Shown piece by piece: positions 10,235-20,866 of a DNA stretch of 64,000 nucleotides. Every line of letters begins with the position of its first letter. The first letter of the stretch is position 1. The stretch spans positions 1,745,501 to 1,809,500 of the forward strand of contig JASPKZ010003845.1 in NCBI GenBank assembly GCA_030220185.1, written 5' to 3'. Under the pieces are notes generated by a model. It did not search any database. It was given only the letters and a program-made list of their open reading frames with translations, and was not told the DNA's origin. The translations under genes and the position numbers were made by a program. The DNA comes from Diploptera punctata. Lineage: Eukaryota; Arthropoda; Insecta; Blattodea; Blaberidae.

Positions 10235-10960
10235 TTCTTCTTCTTTGGCTTTCCCCCACTTATAGGTTTGCTGTCTTCAGTTTCCATTTATCTCTATCAT
10301 TCCAAACTCCCTCTTCCAAATTCCTATCATCCATTATAGTTCTGACGTAGTTTTTCCATTTCCATCTTGGTCTGCCACGTTTATTTCTTCCAGGGGGTGA
10401 CCATTGGTATATATTTTTTGGCCATCTTTCATTTTCCATTCTTTGTACATGGCCATACCATTTAAGCGTTTGATTTTCAATCCTCTTAACAACAGATGTG
10501 GTGACATTCATTTCTCTCCAAAGGAATTAATTTCTTATTTTATCCTGTCTTGTTTTTTGGAGGCTTCTTCTAAAATAATAAAATTCAACTGTTCTAATTT
10601 TATTCTTTTGTAATTCTGTCAAAGACCAAGTTTCACTTCCATATGACAAAATATTCTGTATTATGCTCTTATAAATTTTCATTTTAGTTTCCTTTGTAAT
10701 ATTTTTATTTGAAATTATTCCATGTAATGTCTTAGTTGCATTTTTTGCCATTGCAAATTTAGTCTGTACATCTCTCTCACAGGTAATTATTGACCCAAGA
10801 TATTTAAAAAATTCACATTTTTTTTTATTTTCCCTGTTTCAAGTATGAGGTCATCCACATCCTTTCCCAACACACATATTCTGTTTTCTGTAAATTTATA
10901 TTCAGTCCCCATTTTTTATATTCTACCCTTCAAATTACTTAATTTATATAATATATTTGT
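10235..10960 (-). pseudogene. LINE C-terminal fragment, several frames
   Basis: The minus strand encodes YGSETWSLTELQKNKIRTVEF-type sequence (10527-10751) and then, in a shifted frame, LKWYGHVQRMENERWPK with GRNKRGRPRWKW (10260-10511). These are the usual C-terminal signatures of arthropod LINEs after the RT domain. Frame changes near 10520 and above 10750 show it is dead. Confidence 0.85.
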
Positions 10961-11323
10961 ATTTTCAGTTAACTGACTTATGCTGCACCCAGTATATCTA
11001 AAATATTAATGATATTACTCAACCATGTTAACTTTTAGCCGAAGAAGGGAAGCAATGGCGCTAGTGGTGAAGATGGGGAAAGTGTCTCCTTCCACCCTTG
11101 ATACAAGTGTTTGACTGGACAAGTGGTATAATCAGTGGCAAAATATAGTGGTAGACCTACTTGAAATAGGAGATGAAGTTAATGAAAAATCATCGGAGTT
11201 TGTATGCTTACGGGGTTCTGGATAATGTGATGTACAGAGAAATTAAATCAGCACTGATTTCCAGCTACTGTCTGTCAGACTTAAATGTTTATATGCTGTG
11301 AATATAGGGTCTAACTTTCGCAC

Positions 11324-11484
11324 TTGTGATGTTTTTATTATTGATTTAACATTTCTCACAGAAAGATAAATTATATTTGAAGAGAAGGGTCCCGGGTTCG
11401 GGTCTCGGTCTAAGCGAGAATTTTTCTCTTCAAATATAATTTATCTTTCTGTGAAAAATGTTAAATCAATAATAAAAACATCAT
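11324..11484. repeat. Hairpin of SINE D tails around a tRNA B box
   Basis: Arms of about 60 bp (GATGTTTTTATTATTGATTT and complement) flank a loop of about 35 bp containing a tRNA-type B box, GGGTTCGGGTCTC. It is a head-to-head SINE D arrangement with most of both heads deleted. Confidence 0.75.
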
Positions 11485-11644
11485 TAGAAGCCTTACTAGC
11501 TTTATAAAATAATGTTAAATTCCCAATAAATGTCTTCTTAACTAAGAAGCCGCCATTTGCAAAGATAGAAGCAATGGTTTCAAAAGCATTTGGCAATAGG
11601 GAATTACAACGTATGTAAGAGAAAAATTTGCGTCTAGATCGTAA

Positions 11645-11765
11645 CTTGCCTCGGTAGCTCAGTTGGTAGAGCACTTGGCCCGGAAAGCCTAGGGTCCCGG
11701 GTTCGTGTCTCGGTCTAGGCGAGAATTTTTCTCTTCAAATATAATTTATCTTTCGCATTTGTCAC
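11645..11765 (+). mobile_element. SINE D variant with a well-preserved tRNA head
   Basis: The D arm GCTC-AGTTGGTA-GAGC and a T arm around GGGTTCGTGTC are intact. The acceptor strands pair only at the outer four bases and position 33 is C, not U, so it is not a working tRNA. It runs straight into the family tail CGAGAATTTTTCTCTTCAAA. Confidence 0.7.
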
Positions 11766-11989
11766 TAGCAATTGACTATACATGACTCAGGAAAATAAAC
11801 ACTATCACTGCAACCTAAGACAAGGGTCTACTACCTCCAACCTCTACTCACCCTTACCACATTCTTTTAGTTCACAGTTTTTCCGCATTGAAAGTTAATG
11901 TGGTCGAGTAATAAGCATTGTAATACATTACATTTTGTTTCCAAGTGAAATCATGAGCCGCCATTGTCATCTTGTAATTATTTTTTGTG

Positions 11990-12375
11990 TTTCTAATTGG
12001 ATATAATTGTTATTTTTCATTCTGGCTATTCTATGTCAGGGTACCACCTTGATCGGAGAACAAGTGACTGCTAGTGTCATGTTGGCCAATGTGATAACAC
12101 ATGTTCTCACTAGAGCTAATAGTCAACATGTTCACTCACATATAAGGGAATTCTATTCCAAGAGTCCACCTGCATTAGTGGTCAAGTTACGGTGAGAAAA
12201 TGGGTGAATTAGTATTCACTAGATTAGTTTAGGGTTCACTTGTTTGTTAGCAGGTTTTTGTGATAAGTTGGCTACACTGTCTGAACAATGACTAATACAT
12301 ATTTTACATTGTAAATATAATGAACTTAAGTTACTTTGAGCTCAACTTCTCACTTCGTTTTAAGGCATAGCTCAC
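11990..12375 (-). repeat. Dispersed repeat H, copy 2
   Basis: Reverse complement of the repeat at 5780-6265, with similar blocks and small indels. The frame at 12007-12195 is accidental. Confidence 0.7.
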
Positions 12376-12394
12376 TTTTTTTTTAATCAATACA

Positions 12395-12670
12395 CATTTT
12401 CCTCTCAAGTCCTCTGGGAGGGACTTTAAGCTGTGGGTCCTGAGTCTGAAGACTTTCAGGCTCATAAAACATCCTTAAGCCTGAATAAAAAATACTTCTA
12501 AGCAAAATGTGTTGACCTCAATGTCCTAACAATACCTTAGTTGCCTGTTAGAGGTCTTATTGAGTCGGTGTGTTGACTGCATGTCATTCATGACATCTAT
12601 AAGCAAATAAGGTATCTAAAAATTAACTTGGTCTAGTAATTCCAAACAAAGGAGGGACTATGACTCAACA
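12395..12670 (+). mobile_element. SINE B, head missing
   Basis: Body only: CAAGTCCTCTGGGAGGGACT, CTGAAGACTTTCAGGCTCA and the later GACATCTATA block, in the same order as the reference copy at 7.2 kb. Diverged and truncated. Confidence 0.75.
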
Positions 12671-12699
12671 ATGCCATTATAGATAGATATAGAATCATT

Positions 12700-12870
12700 C
12701 ACATACTGCAACGCCTAGATTAGGGTTTGAACCCAGGAGCTTTAGTTTTATACGCTAATGCTGTACCGTCTGAGCTATCCTAAGACCTCAGATAGTAGAG
12801 TGTTAGCGCATAAAGCTAAAGGTCTTGTGTTCTAACCCCAGTCTAGGCATATATTTTTCTTAATAAATAA
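12700..12870. repeat. Double-headed SINE D palindrome
   Basis: Two tRNA-like heads in opposite orientation: GCCTAGATTAGGGTTTGAAC on the left (minus-strand head) and GTTCTAACCCCAGTCTAGGC on the right (plus-strand head). They meet near 12782. Both heads keep A- and B-box-like stretches and would face each other. Confidence 0.75.
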
Positions 12871-12975
12871 GTTTGGTCTGTATTCTTCTTACCTCATATA
12901 GTTGTTTATATGTGAAGTAAGAAGAATACAGACCAAACCTATTTATTGAGTAAAACCTCATAATGTTACCTCCTA
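12863..12975. repeat. Short PLE-terminus palindrome
   Basis: Inverted arms AATAAATAAGTTTGGTCTGT and complement, with TCTTACCTCATA near the centre, followed by ACCTCATAATGTTA. Same terminal blocks as the foldbacks at 2.4 and 41-42 kb. Confidence 0.65.
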
Positions 12976-13049
12976 TTGTAATTTCAAGTATTTTTTCTCT
13001 TCAAATGTAATTTGTCCCTCAATGAGAAATGTTAAATTTATAATAAAAA

Positions 13050-13810
13050 TATTGAATAACTTGTGTTTTTATTTGAATGTATGTAGGTACAGTGGCAATG
13101 AATTGCTTTTACTTTAGAAAATTTAATATTTTACATTAGGAAGCAGTATTTAAAATCTAGTATAATTTTCAAAATTGTATCATGTGTAAAATGGAGATTA
13201 GATTTATGTAATGTTAATTTCAAGATAAAATTTGAATTTTACTTTATATACATATGTCCTTAAAGATGTCTGTTTCTTCATTTCATATACATGAATGTCT
13301 TGAAAAAGAGAGTGAATCACTCTGTATTTTCCTCTTTCATAAGTGATGTTAATCTTAAAAATTTTCTTATGTGATAAAATATAAATATATATATATATAC
13401 AATATATACACATGTATGGCAACTTATTATACACTATTATAAATCTTCTATACTCGTTGACTTTTGTACATTGAGGGCAGGTCCCAAAAATACTATTGGA
13501 CGTAACTTATAATAATTCAATGTATGCAATACATAATATTGTCAAAGAGAATGTAAGTTTTTAAAGTATGTGAGGTTAAATTAGGTTTGTGAATGTGATA
13601 ATTTGTTTTCAATTGTTTATGTGAAACCTAATATGAAAGTTGTATATTATACATAAAGCCTGCACAATGTTTGTGTTTTACACTTCTAAAAACTGTTTCC
13701 TTTAAGCTGTTTAATCTTCAAAATATATATGATAAAAATGAAAAGGCTGTAAATAGTTACAAAATATAGTCATTCAAAAAGACTGAATGTTGTTTTCTCT
13801 TCTAATTTCA
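13050..13810. other. Unassigned AT-rich interval
   Basis: No gene seen. It opens with a SINE D tail remnant (13000-13050, TCTTCAAATGTAATTTGTCC) and holds a (TA)n run near 13383-13399. The minus-strand frame at 13204-13434 runs through that repeat and has no domain. Confidence 0.5.
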
Positions 13811-13814
13811 TCAG

Positions 13815-14354
13815 GCTTCCCATGAAGATCATTCTAAAGCTTTCTGGTTCCTCACTACCTTATCCTTGCCATCTGCAAGGCAACGAGAGAGAGATATTAC
13901 AAATTCCTCTGTTAATATTTTCAAGTGAAATAGCCGATTTTCTGGCCAAGAAGGGTAGCAAAATTGTTTCAAACCCAACTTCTACTCCAGTTTCCTTTCA
14001 CTCTATCAAAAGAATTATCTCAAGTAAATATGTCAATAAACTTAGAGAAGAATATACCACCAAAACATCTGGAAAGAAATGGGAAAATCTACAAGCTTAT
14101 GACATTACTACATTACAAAGAAAATCTGCAGTAGCAACATTCAGACTGCTAATGGGACATGATTGCTTGAATAAACACCTACATAGACTTGGCATAACAG
14201 ATTCACCTAAATGCCCTTTTTTGCAATTTAAATGAAGATATGGAAAGAAATCATCTCCTCCATTGTCCAGCTTTTGTAGAAGAGACCAGCCTTTCTGCTA
14301 AATATTTGAGTGTAAGAGAGTGAATGATTTCATTATCAAGTGCCCGACATTAGA
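13815..14354 (+). pseudogene. LINE RNase H and C-terminal domain, decayed
   Basis: Encodes the end of a LINE ORF2 that carries RNase H: a CHLQGNE remnant, then SSEIADFLAKKGS (the usual GNE-x-AD-x-LAK block), a linker with KWENLQ, TFRLLMGHDCLNKHLHRLGI, and a CPFC-type cysteine pair followed in another frame by RNHLLHCPAF. A frameshift lies near 14225 and a TGA replaces an expected Trp near 14321. RNase H plus this C-terminal cysteine region fits I-like or related clades. The piece is 5'-truncated. Confidence 0.8.
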
Positions 14355-14565
14355 TACCAACCAACCATATTTTCAAGTGCATCTACTAGTATGGTCTCAA
14401 GGGAGCATTCTGCCTTGTTACGTAGTGGGGCAAGTTTCAGTCTTGATCGGGACAAGTTTCCTGGGTGAGGGTTTTTTCTTGGTTTTTCCCATCTGTAAGA
14501 CAAATGTCAGGAAATTTTAAGGCCCAAATAGTCCCCGAACATCACATGGTCATCATAATCATCAT
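14340..14565 (+). mobile_element. SINE F, 3' truncated
   Basis: Degraded tRNA head (TGGTCTCAAGGGAGC, TTGATCGGGACAAG) followed by the family body CTGTAAGACAAATGTCAGGA and AGGCCCAAATAGTCCCCGAA, then (ATC)n. It stops where SINE A begins. Confidence 0.75.
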
Positions 14566-14790
14566 CATTCATATTCATTTAGATTAAGTTTAGGATTAAG
14601 GACTCTCCTGGTGCACCAATATCATCACCCATCATATCATTGGAGCAGCATAACCCTGCCTTCCCGTTGCCCCAACCTCAGAAGTTTGTTAAAGTTATGC
14701 TAATGGCAGGAGAGAATATCAAAAATGTCAAAATTCAATCTGGGGCATTGGATAAAAGCACAATAAAATTAAATTGCATCATGCAAGAAG
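14566..14790 (+). mobile_element. SINE A, head missing
   Basis: Shares AGGACTCTCCTGG, ATCACCCATCATATCATTG and GCCCCAACCTCAGAA with the copy at 4.2 kb. It may have recombined with the adjoining SINE F. Confidence 0.8.
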
Positions 14791-14879
14791 TGTGTGAAAT
14801 AGAAAATTACTCTCCAAGTTAAGTCTGCGATCTGATTTTGTTGGTGTATGGAATAGATCTTTATTTTGTTATGCAAGTA

Positions 14880-15155
14880 GATTTGAACAAATCAAACATG
14901 GTGGTTACTGGAGTGTTTTTAATTTCAGGTTTCAAGTAAACTCCAACTTCTATTCGGTTGGGTTTGCAGAGTTTTGTTGTAAAAAATAAAAAATTGTGAC
15001 CACTAGAGCAGTTTTAAAATTTTTGTTTCAGGTGAACTCCGATTCCAAATGGTCCAATTTATGCTGGTTAACGAAATTGACCTTACTTTTTTTAATTGGT
15101 AGCTATATACAAGTTTGTTTCCAAACAAAAATTGCAGTCACTAGAGCATTAATGG

Positions 15156-15186
<31 letters not shown>
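14880..15186 (+). repeat. Dispersed repeat G, copy 2, ending in (TA)n
   Basis: Two to three imperfect internal units built around GTGAACTCC / GTAAACTCC and CACTAGAGCA, matching 6500-6835. A (TA)14 run closes it (15158-15186). Confidence 0.65.
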
Positions 15187-15190
<4 letters not shown>

Positions 15191-15399
15191 CAAAGAAAAT
15201 AAACGGATTTTAATGAGAATACATCCAGCTTTTACAATTCTCTATACAGAATTATACAAAACAACAGTCAGTAATGTACACCCTTCTGCTGAAGATCAAA
15301 GCTGGTTTCTGAAAGCCCTGCAGTTTTTTTTAAAAGAAATTTTAACTAGTTGAGGATGTCGGAATTTGCCATGTATTTCTTTCAATATTTTACTTTATA

Positions 15400-15712
15400 T
15401 AATCAGCAGAAGCATTAAGATTAGACCTTAAGGCATGTTCTGATCTCATGCTAGAATTGATCTGTCCATCTTTTACTGGGTCTTCCTAAATTTCTTCGTC
15501 CTAGTGGTTTGTAATGTAGAATCTTTTTTCGGAATTCTCTTGTTATACATTATATTGATGTGGTCCATCCATTCATTTCTGTATTGTGCAATTTTATCTA
15601 ATAGTTTGAATATATTTAGTTCTCTTCATAAAATTTAATTTTGTTTTCGATCTGTTATTGTATAGCCAACCACACTCCTCAGAAACCTTATTTCTAACAT
15701 TCCTGTTCTTCA
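15400..15712 (-). pseudogene. LINE 3' end, heavily decayed
   Basis: The minus strand shows scattered LINE C-terminal similarity (NVRNKVSEECGW, MDGPHQYN) and a 3' block resembling GATCAGAACATGCC. Too broken for a clade. Confidence 0.45.
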
Positions 15713-15773
15713 TTCCTGGTTTTTTAAGAGAAAATTTTATCCATAGCCTGGAATTTTAACCCAAAGGTTTCTA

Positions 15774-17307
15774 CACTGCTCAAAACAATTAGAGGAACAC
15801 TTGTAATAAATTGAATAACTAATTGTTTTTTAAAGCTGTGATGCTGAACGTTGGACAATATGTAAATTGAATTATTAATTTTATAATTGGATACAAATTT
15901 TAAAGATCCATGGCCTAAATACAGAGAAATTACCTCAAATAACAAATATGGAGAATTTTTTATTTTGGAAGGCACTGGCCACTTCTAATTGGTAAGCTTC
16001 CTGATGTTCCTATAGTGACGAATGTTGATTATTGCCTTGTTTATTGAAGTCTCTGACAAATGAGGCATTTAAATGAGTTTGAAGTGTATCATGCTCTACA
16101 TCTTTTACGACAAGGTCAATCTCTGCGACAAGTGGCTAGAGAGCTTGGGGTTTCTCCTTCCGTGGTGTCCAGGTTACGCAACAGGCACAGAGAGACAGGT
16201 CAGTATTGTAGAAAACGTGGCCAGGGCCGTAAATTTAAACAAGCCCCCAGGATGACAGATACGTTGTTCTTTCTGCTCTTCGACAGCGTACAAAAACTGC
16301 AAAAGACCTGCAGAATGACCTTCATATGGCTTCCGGAATTCGGGTTTCAGACCAAACCATAAGGAACAGATTGAGGAAAGAGAATATTCGTCCAAAAAGG
16401 CCCGTTAAAAAGCCACGCTTAACAAATGGGCATAAGGCAGAAAGACGTACGTATGCTGAAAATCATGGTGATTGGAACCTGAACCAGTGGGAGTCTGTGC
16501 TCTTCTCGGACGAATCCAGGTATCGTCTTACACGTTGTGATGGTCGATTGAGGGTGTGGGGACGGCCAGGAGAAAGATTTTCTGCAGAGGCTGTACAGGA
16601 AATAGATAGATTCGGAGGAGGTTCCATAATGGTGTGGGCCGGAGTTATGTACAACAATCGTACGGACCTTGTACTTGTTCCCCAGCGACTGAATGCTGTC
16701 CGGTATATCGAGCACGTTCTGGAAGATCATGTAGTACCTGCTGCCATTGGAGTAGGCCCTGGATTTCTGTTTATGCAGGATAATGCCAGGGCACATTCTG
16801 CGGCTGTCACCAGGGATTTCCTGTGGAAGAATGAAATTGAGGTAATGGAGTGGCCAGCAGTCAGCCCAGACCTCAACCCTATTGAACACTTGTGGGATCT
16901 TCTAGACAGGAAGGTCAGGAACCGACATCAAGCTCCACAAACTCTTCAGCAACTTGGAGATGCTCTGAAGGAGGAATGGGAGAATATCCCGCAAGAGGAA
17001 ATCCAGAATCTTATTGGGAGCATGCCACGAAGGTGCCAAAGTGTCATCGAATGTCGTGGAGGCCATACATGATACTAACTCTATATAACTAGTGTTTAAC
17101 TTTGAAAAATAAACACAATATTCAATTGCTTACATTGCGGAATTATTTGAAAAGTTAATTGTCAGCGTTATTCATTTGTTTTTACTGGCATGAGCAATAA
17201 ATAAATAACCACAAATAATGTACTTTATTAATTTCATGTTTGTACCTTTATCCAATGAAAAAATATTTGCATATTTCATAGTGTTCCTCTAATTGTTTTG
17301 AGCAGTG
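15774..17307 (+). mobile_element. Tc1/mariner-family DNA transposon, 1534 bp, nearly complete
   Basis: Bounded by TA at 15772-15773 and 17308-17309. The terminal inverted repeats are a perfect 28 bp starting CACTGCTCAAAACAATTAGA. Length, TA target and DD34E transposase fit the Tc1 group of cut-and-paste elements. One frameshift in the transposase is the main lesion seen, so this is a young copy. Confidence 0.96.
16060..17072 (+). pseudogene. Tc1-like transposase with a single frameshift
   Basis: DDE transposase that binds the terminal repeats and catalyses TA-directed excision and integration. The N-terminal part (16060 to about 16235) is a helix-turn-helix DNA-binding domain (SLRQVARELGVSPSVVSRL, as in Tc1 family proteins). 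A net one-base loss around 16228-16245 moves the frame; the rest stays open from there to the stop at 17072. The catalytic triad is intact: D in LFSDES, D in FMQDNARAH, E in NPIEHLW, with 34 residues between the second D and E (DD34E). The combined length of about 337 residues is normal for the family. With the frameshift no full protein is made. Confidence 0.95.
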
Positions 17308-17437
17308 TAGTTGTATATACCAATGCACTAAACCAGTTTTCTGATATGTAGTACCAATCACCTGAGTTCAAATTCCATTTAGGCTTAATTTTTTTTCTTC
17401 AAATATTAATTTGTCTTTCAGTGTGAGTGATAAATTT

Positions 17438-17439
<2 letters not shown>

Positions 17440-17479
<40 letters not shown>
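17440..17479. repeat. (TA)20 microsatellite
   Basis: Pure TA run just after the SINE D tail. Confidence 0.95.
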
Positions 17480-17482
<3 letters not shown>

Positions 17483-17692
17483 TTTATTATGTTTATTTTC
17501 GATGTCTGCTACGTAGGATGATAAAGAAATATATATATATTTTTCTAAAATCTTTTCATGAGAATAACCTCAATAGCTTCATTCCATCGGAGTTTGCTAA
17601 AAATGGTTCTGTCTACTAGCAAATGAACTAAAACTACATAATATTCCAAGAAAAAATCAGTGGTAGCTATTAGAATGTTTACCAGTTATAGC

Positions 17693-17950
17693 GGGGCACG
17701 CCGTAGCGTAGTGGTTATGGCACTGAGCTACAAGCCGGAGGGTCGAGGGATCAAGCCCCGTTGGGGTCAGGATTTTTAAACTGACCCAAACCCTCTGGCG
17801 GCACTATGGCCCTGGGGGTAAAGGCGGCCGTCACGCAGGGCTGACAACCCGGCTGACATAAAGTGCCGATTGTCTAGAAAAAGTGGGAGCCTTAACCTCC
17901 TACTACCCCAAGGGCCTCCTGAGGCCTGTTGCGGGATCACTTTACTTTAC
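17693..17950 (+). mobile_element. SINE C with perfect 15-bp target duplication
   Basis: tRNA-derived head (A box CGTAGCGTAGTGGTTATGG, B box near GATCAAGCCCC), a GC-rich body with AAAGGCGGCCGTCACGCAGG, and a short (TTTAC)n tail. TTTACCAGTTATAGC is repeated exactly at 17678-17692 and 17951-17965. Intact CpG-rich body and perfect duplication mark a recent insertion. A diverged copy lies at about 40.0-40.25 kb (-). Confidence 0.93.
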
Positions 17951-18329
17951 TTTACCAGTTATAGCAGCTCATCTCTATATTTGAATCCCCTGTATGTACA
18001 AAGTGATTCTGTAAGAGCATACAAAAATTAAACAAGACATCAATCTTCTCTCAAAAAATAAATAAAAAGTAAAAAATCTTATTCTTCTGAAAGTGCTCCA
18101 CTGAACAATTTGAGACAGGGAATCTAGGGTCTGAGAAGCCAGCCTATGGAGATGTGGAAGTAAACTTGTCTATCACATAGTCTAGCATTACTGTTTTCCA
18201 GCTGATACATCCATACAAGTTTACATATAGTACTGTGCAGTTTATGTATATGTACTACATCCTTTAGTTCCTGCAAGGAAGAGTCTGATGCATGATGCAG
18301 GATTGCACCTGTCCCCCCCCCCTTGACAT

Positions 18330-19390
18330 GTCTCTATAGGGTTGGAAACATGTGTAAATGTGGGTAGGAAAATTATTTATATAGATATGTATAAATGTGG
18401 AGATGTTTCTGGACTATAATGGAAAGGGTAACACGTACAAATGTGGACGGGAAACATGTTTACACAGGGAGAGGAAATATATATAAATATTGAGAGGATT
18501 TGTGTCTATAAAGAGAAGGGTAACTAACATATATAAATGTTTATAGGAAACATGATTATATAGGGAGGGTAAACATCTCTATATAGGGAGAGATAATGTG
18601 TATAAACATGGGAAGGATTCATGTCTAAATTTGAAAGAGAAACATATATACATTTGGACAGCAAACATGTCTATATAGGGTGGGGAAACATTTATAAATG
18701 TTGATGGGAAACATGTCTATGTAGGGAAGGGAAACATATATACATGTGGACAGGAAAGAAGTCCATATAGGGAGGGGGAACATGTCTAAATGTAGGAAGG
18801 GAACATCTCTATATATACAGACTTATTTTTTCTCTACGTTTATGGCGTTTTTGTTCTTCCTATATAGAATTGTTTTCTCTCCACATTTATACATGTTAAC
18901 TTTTCTTATATATACATGTTTCCTCTTCCCATATTTTTATGTTTTATATCCACATATATATATATATATATGTTTCCCTTACCAATATAGACATGTTTCC
19001 TATCAAATTTACGCAGATATCCCTTCTTTATATGGATAGGTTTCCTGTTCACATTTGTATGTGTTTCCCTTCCTATGAATCCTCTCCACATTTACACATG
19101 TCCCCTCTCCCTATATAAACATATTTCCTATCCATATTTACACACGTTTCCACTCCCCGTTTATACCTGAATCTTCTCTCTATATAGACATGTTCCCTCT
19201 CCATATTTATAAATGTTTACCCTCCTTATATAGACAATATTTCCTCAGCACATTTATAGATATTTCCCCTTCCTAAATAGTTATCGTTTTTCTCAACATT
19301 TACACATGCTTCCCCTCCCTATACAGACATTTTCCCTCCCCACAATTATGCACGTTTCCCCTTGTATATATAAATGTTAGCTCGGCATAT
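18330..19390. repeat. Inverted minisatellite, about 1.05 kb
   Basis: Degenerate units of about 46 bp made of two half-units: AAACATGTCTATATAGGGA and AAACATGTATAAATGTGGA, each followed by an A/G-rich spacer. From about 18330 to 18820 they run in one orientation and from about 18830 to 19390 in the opposite one (TCCACATTTATACATGTTTC type). The whole block can fold on itself. Frames inside are translations of the repeat. Confidence 0.9.
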
Positions 19391-20327
19391 TTATACATGT
19401 AAATATAATTTTAGGGTCAATTTTTTTAGAAAAGTTAAATCCATCTGCATAGGCAACCAGTAAGACATGAGTGCTTTATCGGATGCCTAATATGGAAGGA
19501 GTTTTACATATATTGAAATATGACATTTCAGTCGTATTACTGAAATGAAAGATAGCAAATATCTAAAATAGTCCACGTATAAAGAAAACACAAGAAATAT
19601 GATTTTTATTAATAAAAATCCCAAATGTATTATTTAACTTAAATATGAAATATGTTTTTCTTTTATGTTGTGGCTATTCTGACAAACGTCTACAATAGTA
19701 CCAATACCCTGGTACATCAACAAAAACACCATTCAAAAGCTCACTCTTTGACCTCATTTTTTATGAGAATTTGATAATAAAATATGAAATGTGTATTTTT
19801 ATCTACTATTATTTAATCTAAAGTATATAGTGTAGTATTATTTAGGTATACTTATTGTTTAACTATTAAATTCCTATTTTTAATTTTTAATTTTATGTTT
19901 TTCAAGTTCTCTCAATGTCGCCAATACACTCTTATTATCATTACCGTAAAAATAATAATTTATCGATAATTCGACATAAAGGGAAATTTCATTATAATTA
20001 GTAATTAATTAATTTTAAAAGTAGGATATTTATTTTCCTTAAAAAATAAAAGTCATATGTGCTTCGTGATTATTCTACCATATGTTTATTAAGGTAAAAT
20101 ATCAAGTTAATGTGCAATAAAAGCTGTTAATTATTTCAGTTTTTACCCAAATTGTTAATATATATATATATATTATCTGTAGTTATATACGGTAATCTAA
20201 AAAATATACTTTAATAATATTTTTGCATAATTATAGTTTAAATATTAAACAACCTGTTGGCATTGGATAAAAAATAGTAACTTTAACTTAAAATATTTTT
20301 TTAGTTTCCATGTAACCAATATAATTG
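19391..20327. other. Unassigned AT-rich interval
   Basis: Very AT-rich with no coding signal and no repeat family recognised; a short (TA)n lies near 20160. Confidence 0.5.

Positions 20328-20393
<66 letters not shown>
20328..20393. repeat. (ATT)22 microsatellite
   Basis: Uninterrupted ATT trinucleotide run. Confidence 0.97.
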
Positions 20394-20823
20394 GCCGTAA
20401 ACATATGAATTTCTACATAATCTGATACAAAGTTAAATTTTAATAGAGTCAATTAATTATGAAATAAATTTAAAAAGTGTCAGTGTGTGGATAAATCCCA
20501 TTTTCTTAATGTTGTAATTTATTGTGAAACTAAATCCCCATTTTTTATCATGTAGTAATTATTCTTAAATGTATTGCTAATAAGACGAGAAAAAAAAAAT
20601 CCCATTCCGCTCTGTATAATTATGACGCAATCGGATACCATCTAATCTCAATGTTTTTTTTTTTATCGTTTCTCTATGCTGTGCACGTGGAAGGTTGAAT
20701 TATCTTACTCTATGTATAGCTATGATGTTTAAGGCATAGGTTTAATTAATTTCTTCGCCATTTTAAATTTTGATCATCTGGGTTACATCATAGGTAGGAG
20801 CTGGAAGTTACGTAAGTTTTCTC

Positions 20824-20827
<4 letters not shown>

Positions 20828-20864
<37 letters not shown>
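20828..20864. repeat. (TA)18 microsatellite
   Basis: Pure TA run. Confidence 0.95.

Positions 20865-20866
<2 letters not shown>

Larger units (their letters stand above)
10049..10992. mobile_element. TA-flanked inverted termini enclosing a LINE fragment
   Basis: The left end CAGGGTGCAGCATAAGTCA follows TA. The right end is its approximate complement (TGACTTATGCTGCACCC then AG) and precedes TA. These look like terminal inverted repeats of a DNA transposon with TA target preference. No transposase is present; the inside is a minus-strand LINE remnant and a tRNA-like sequence. Confidence 0.5.
15717..17450. repeat. SINE D palindrome split by the Tc1-like insertion
   Basis: Left of the transposon (15717-15773) lies a reversed SINE D tail and head part (AAGAGAAAATTTTAT, GCCTGGAATTTTAACCC). 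Right of it (17308-17450) lie ACCAATGCACTAAACCAG, a second head with B box GAGTTCAAATTCC and the family tail CTTCAAATATTAATTTGTC. Removing the transposon and one TA restores a head-to-head pair. Confidence 0.6.

Noticed and set aside
11648..11720. Functional tRNA gene
   Set aside because: The D and T arms are good, but the acceptor pairs only at four positions, C replaces U33, and the unit runs into the SINE D tail found many times.
16419..16889. Long minus-strand frame opposite the Tc1 transposase
   Set aside because: Antisense shadow of a recognised transposase; no domain of its own.
18330..19390. CRISPR or protein repeat domain
   Set aside because: Units are degenerate, contiguous and inverted at mid-point; frames through them have no consistent protein phase.
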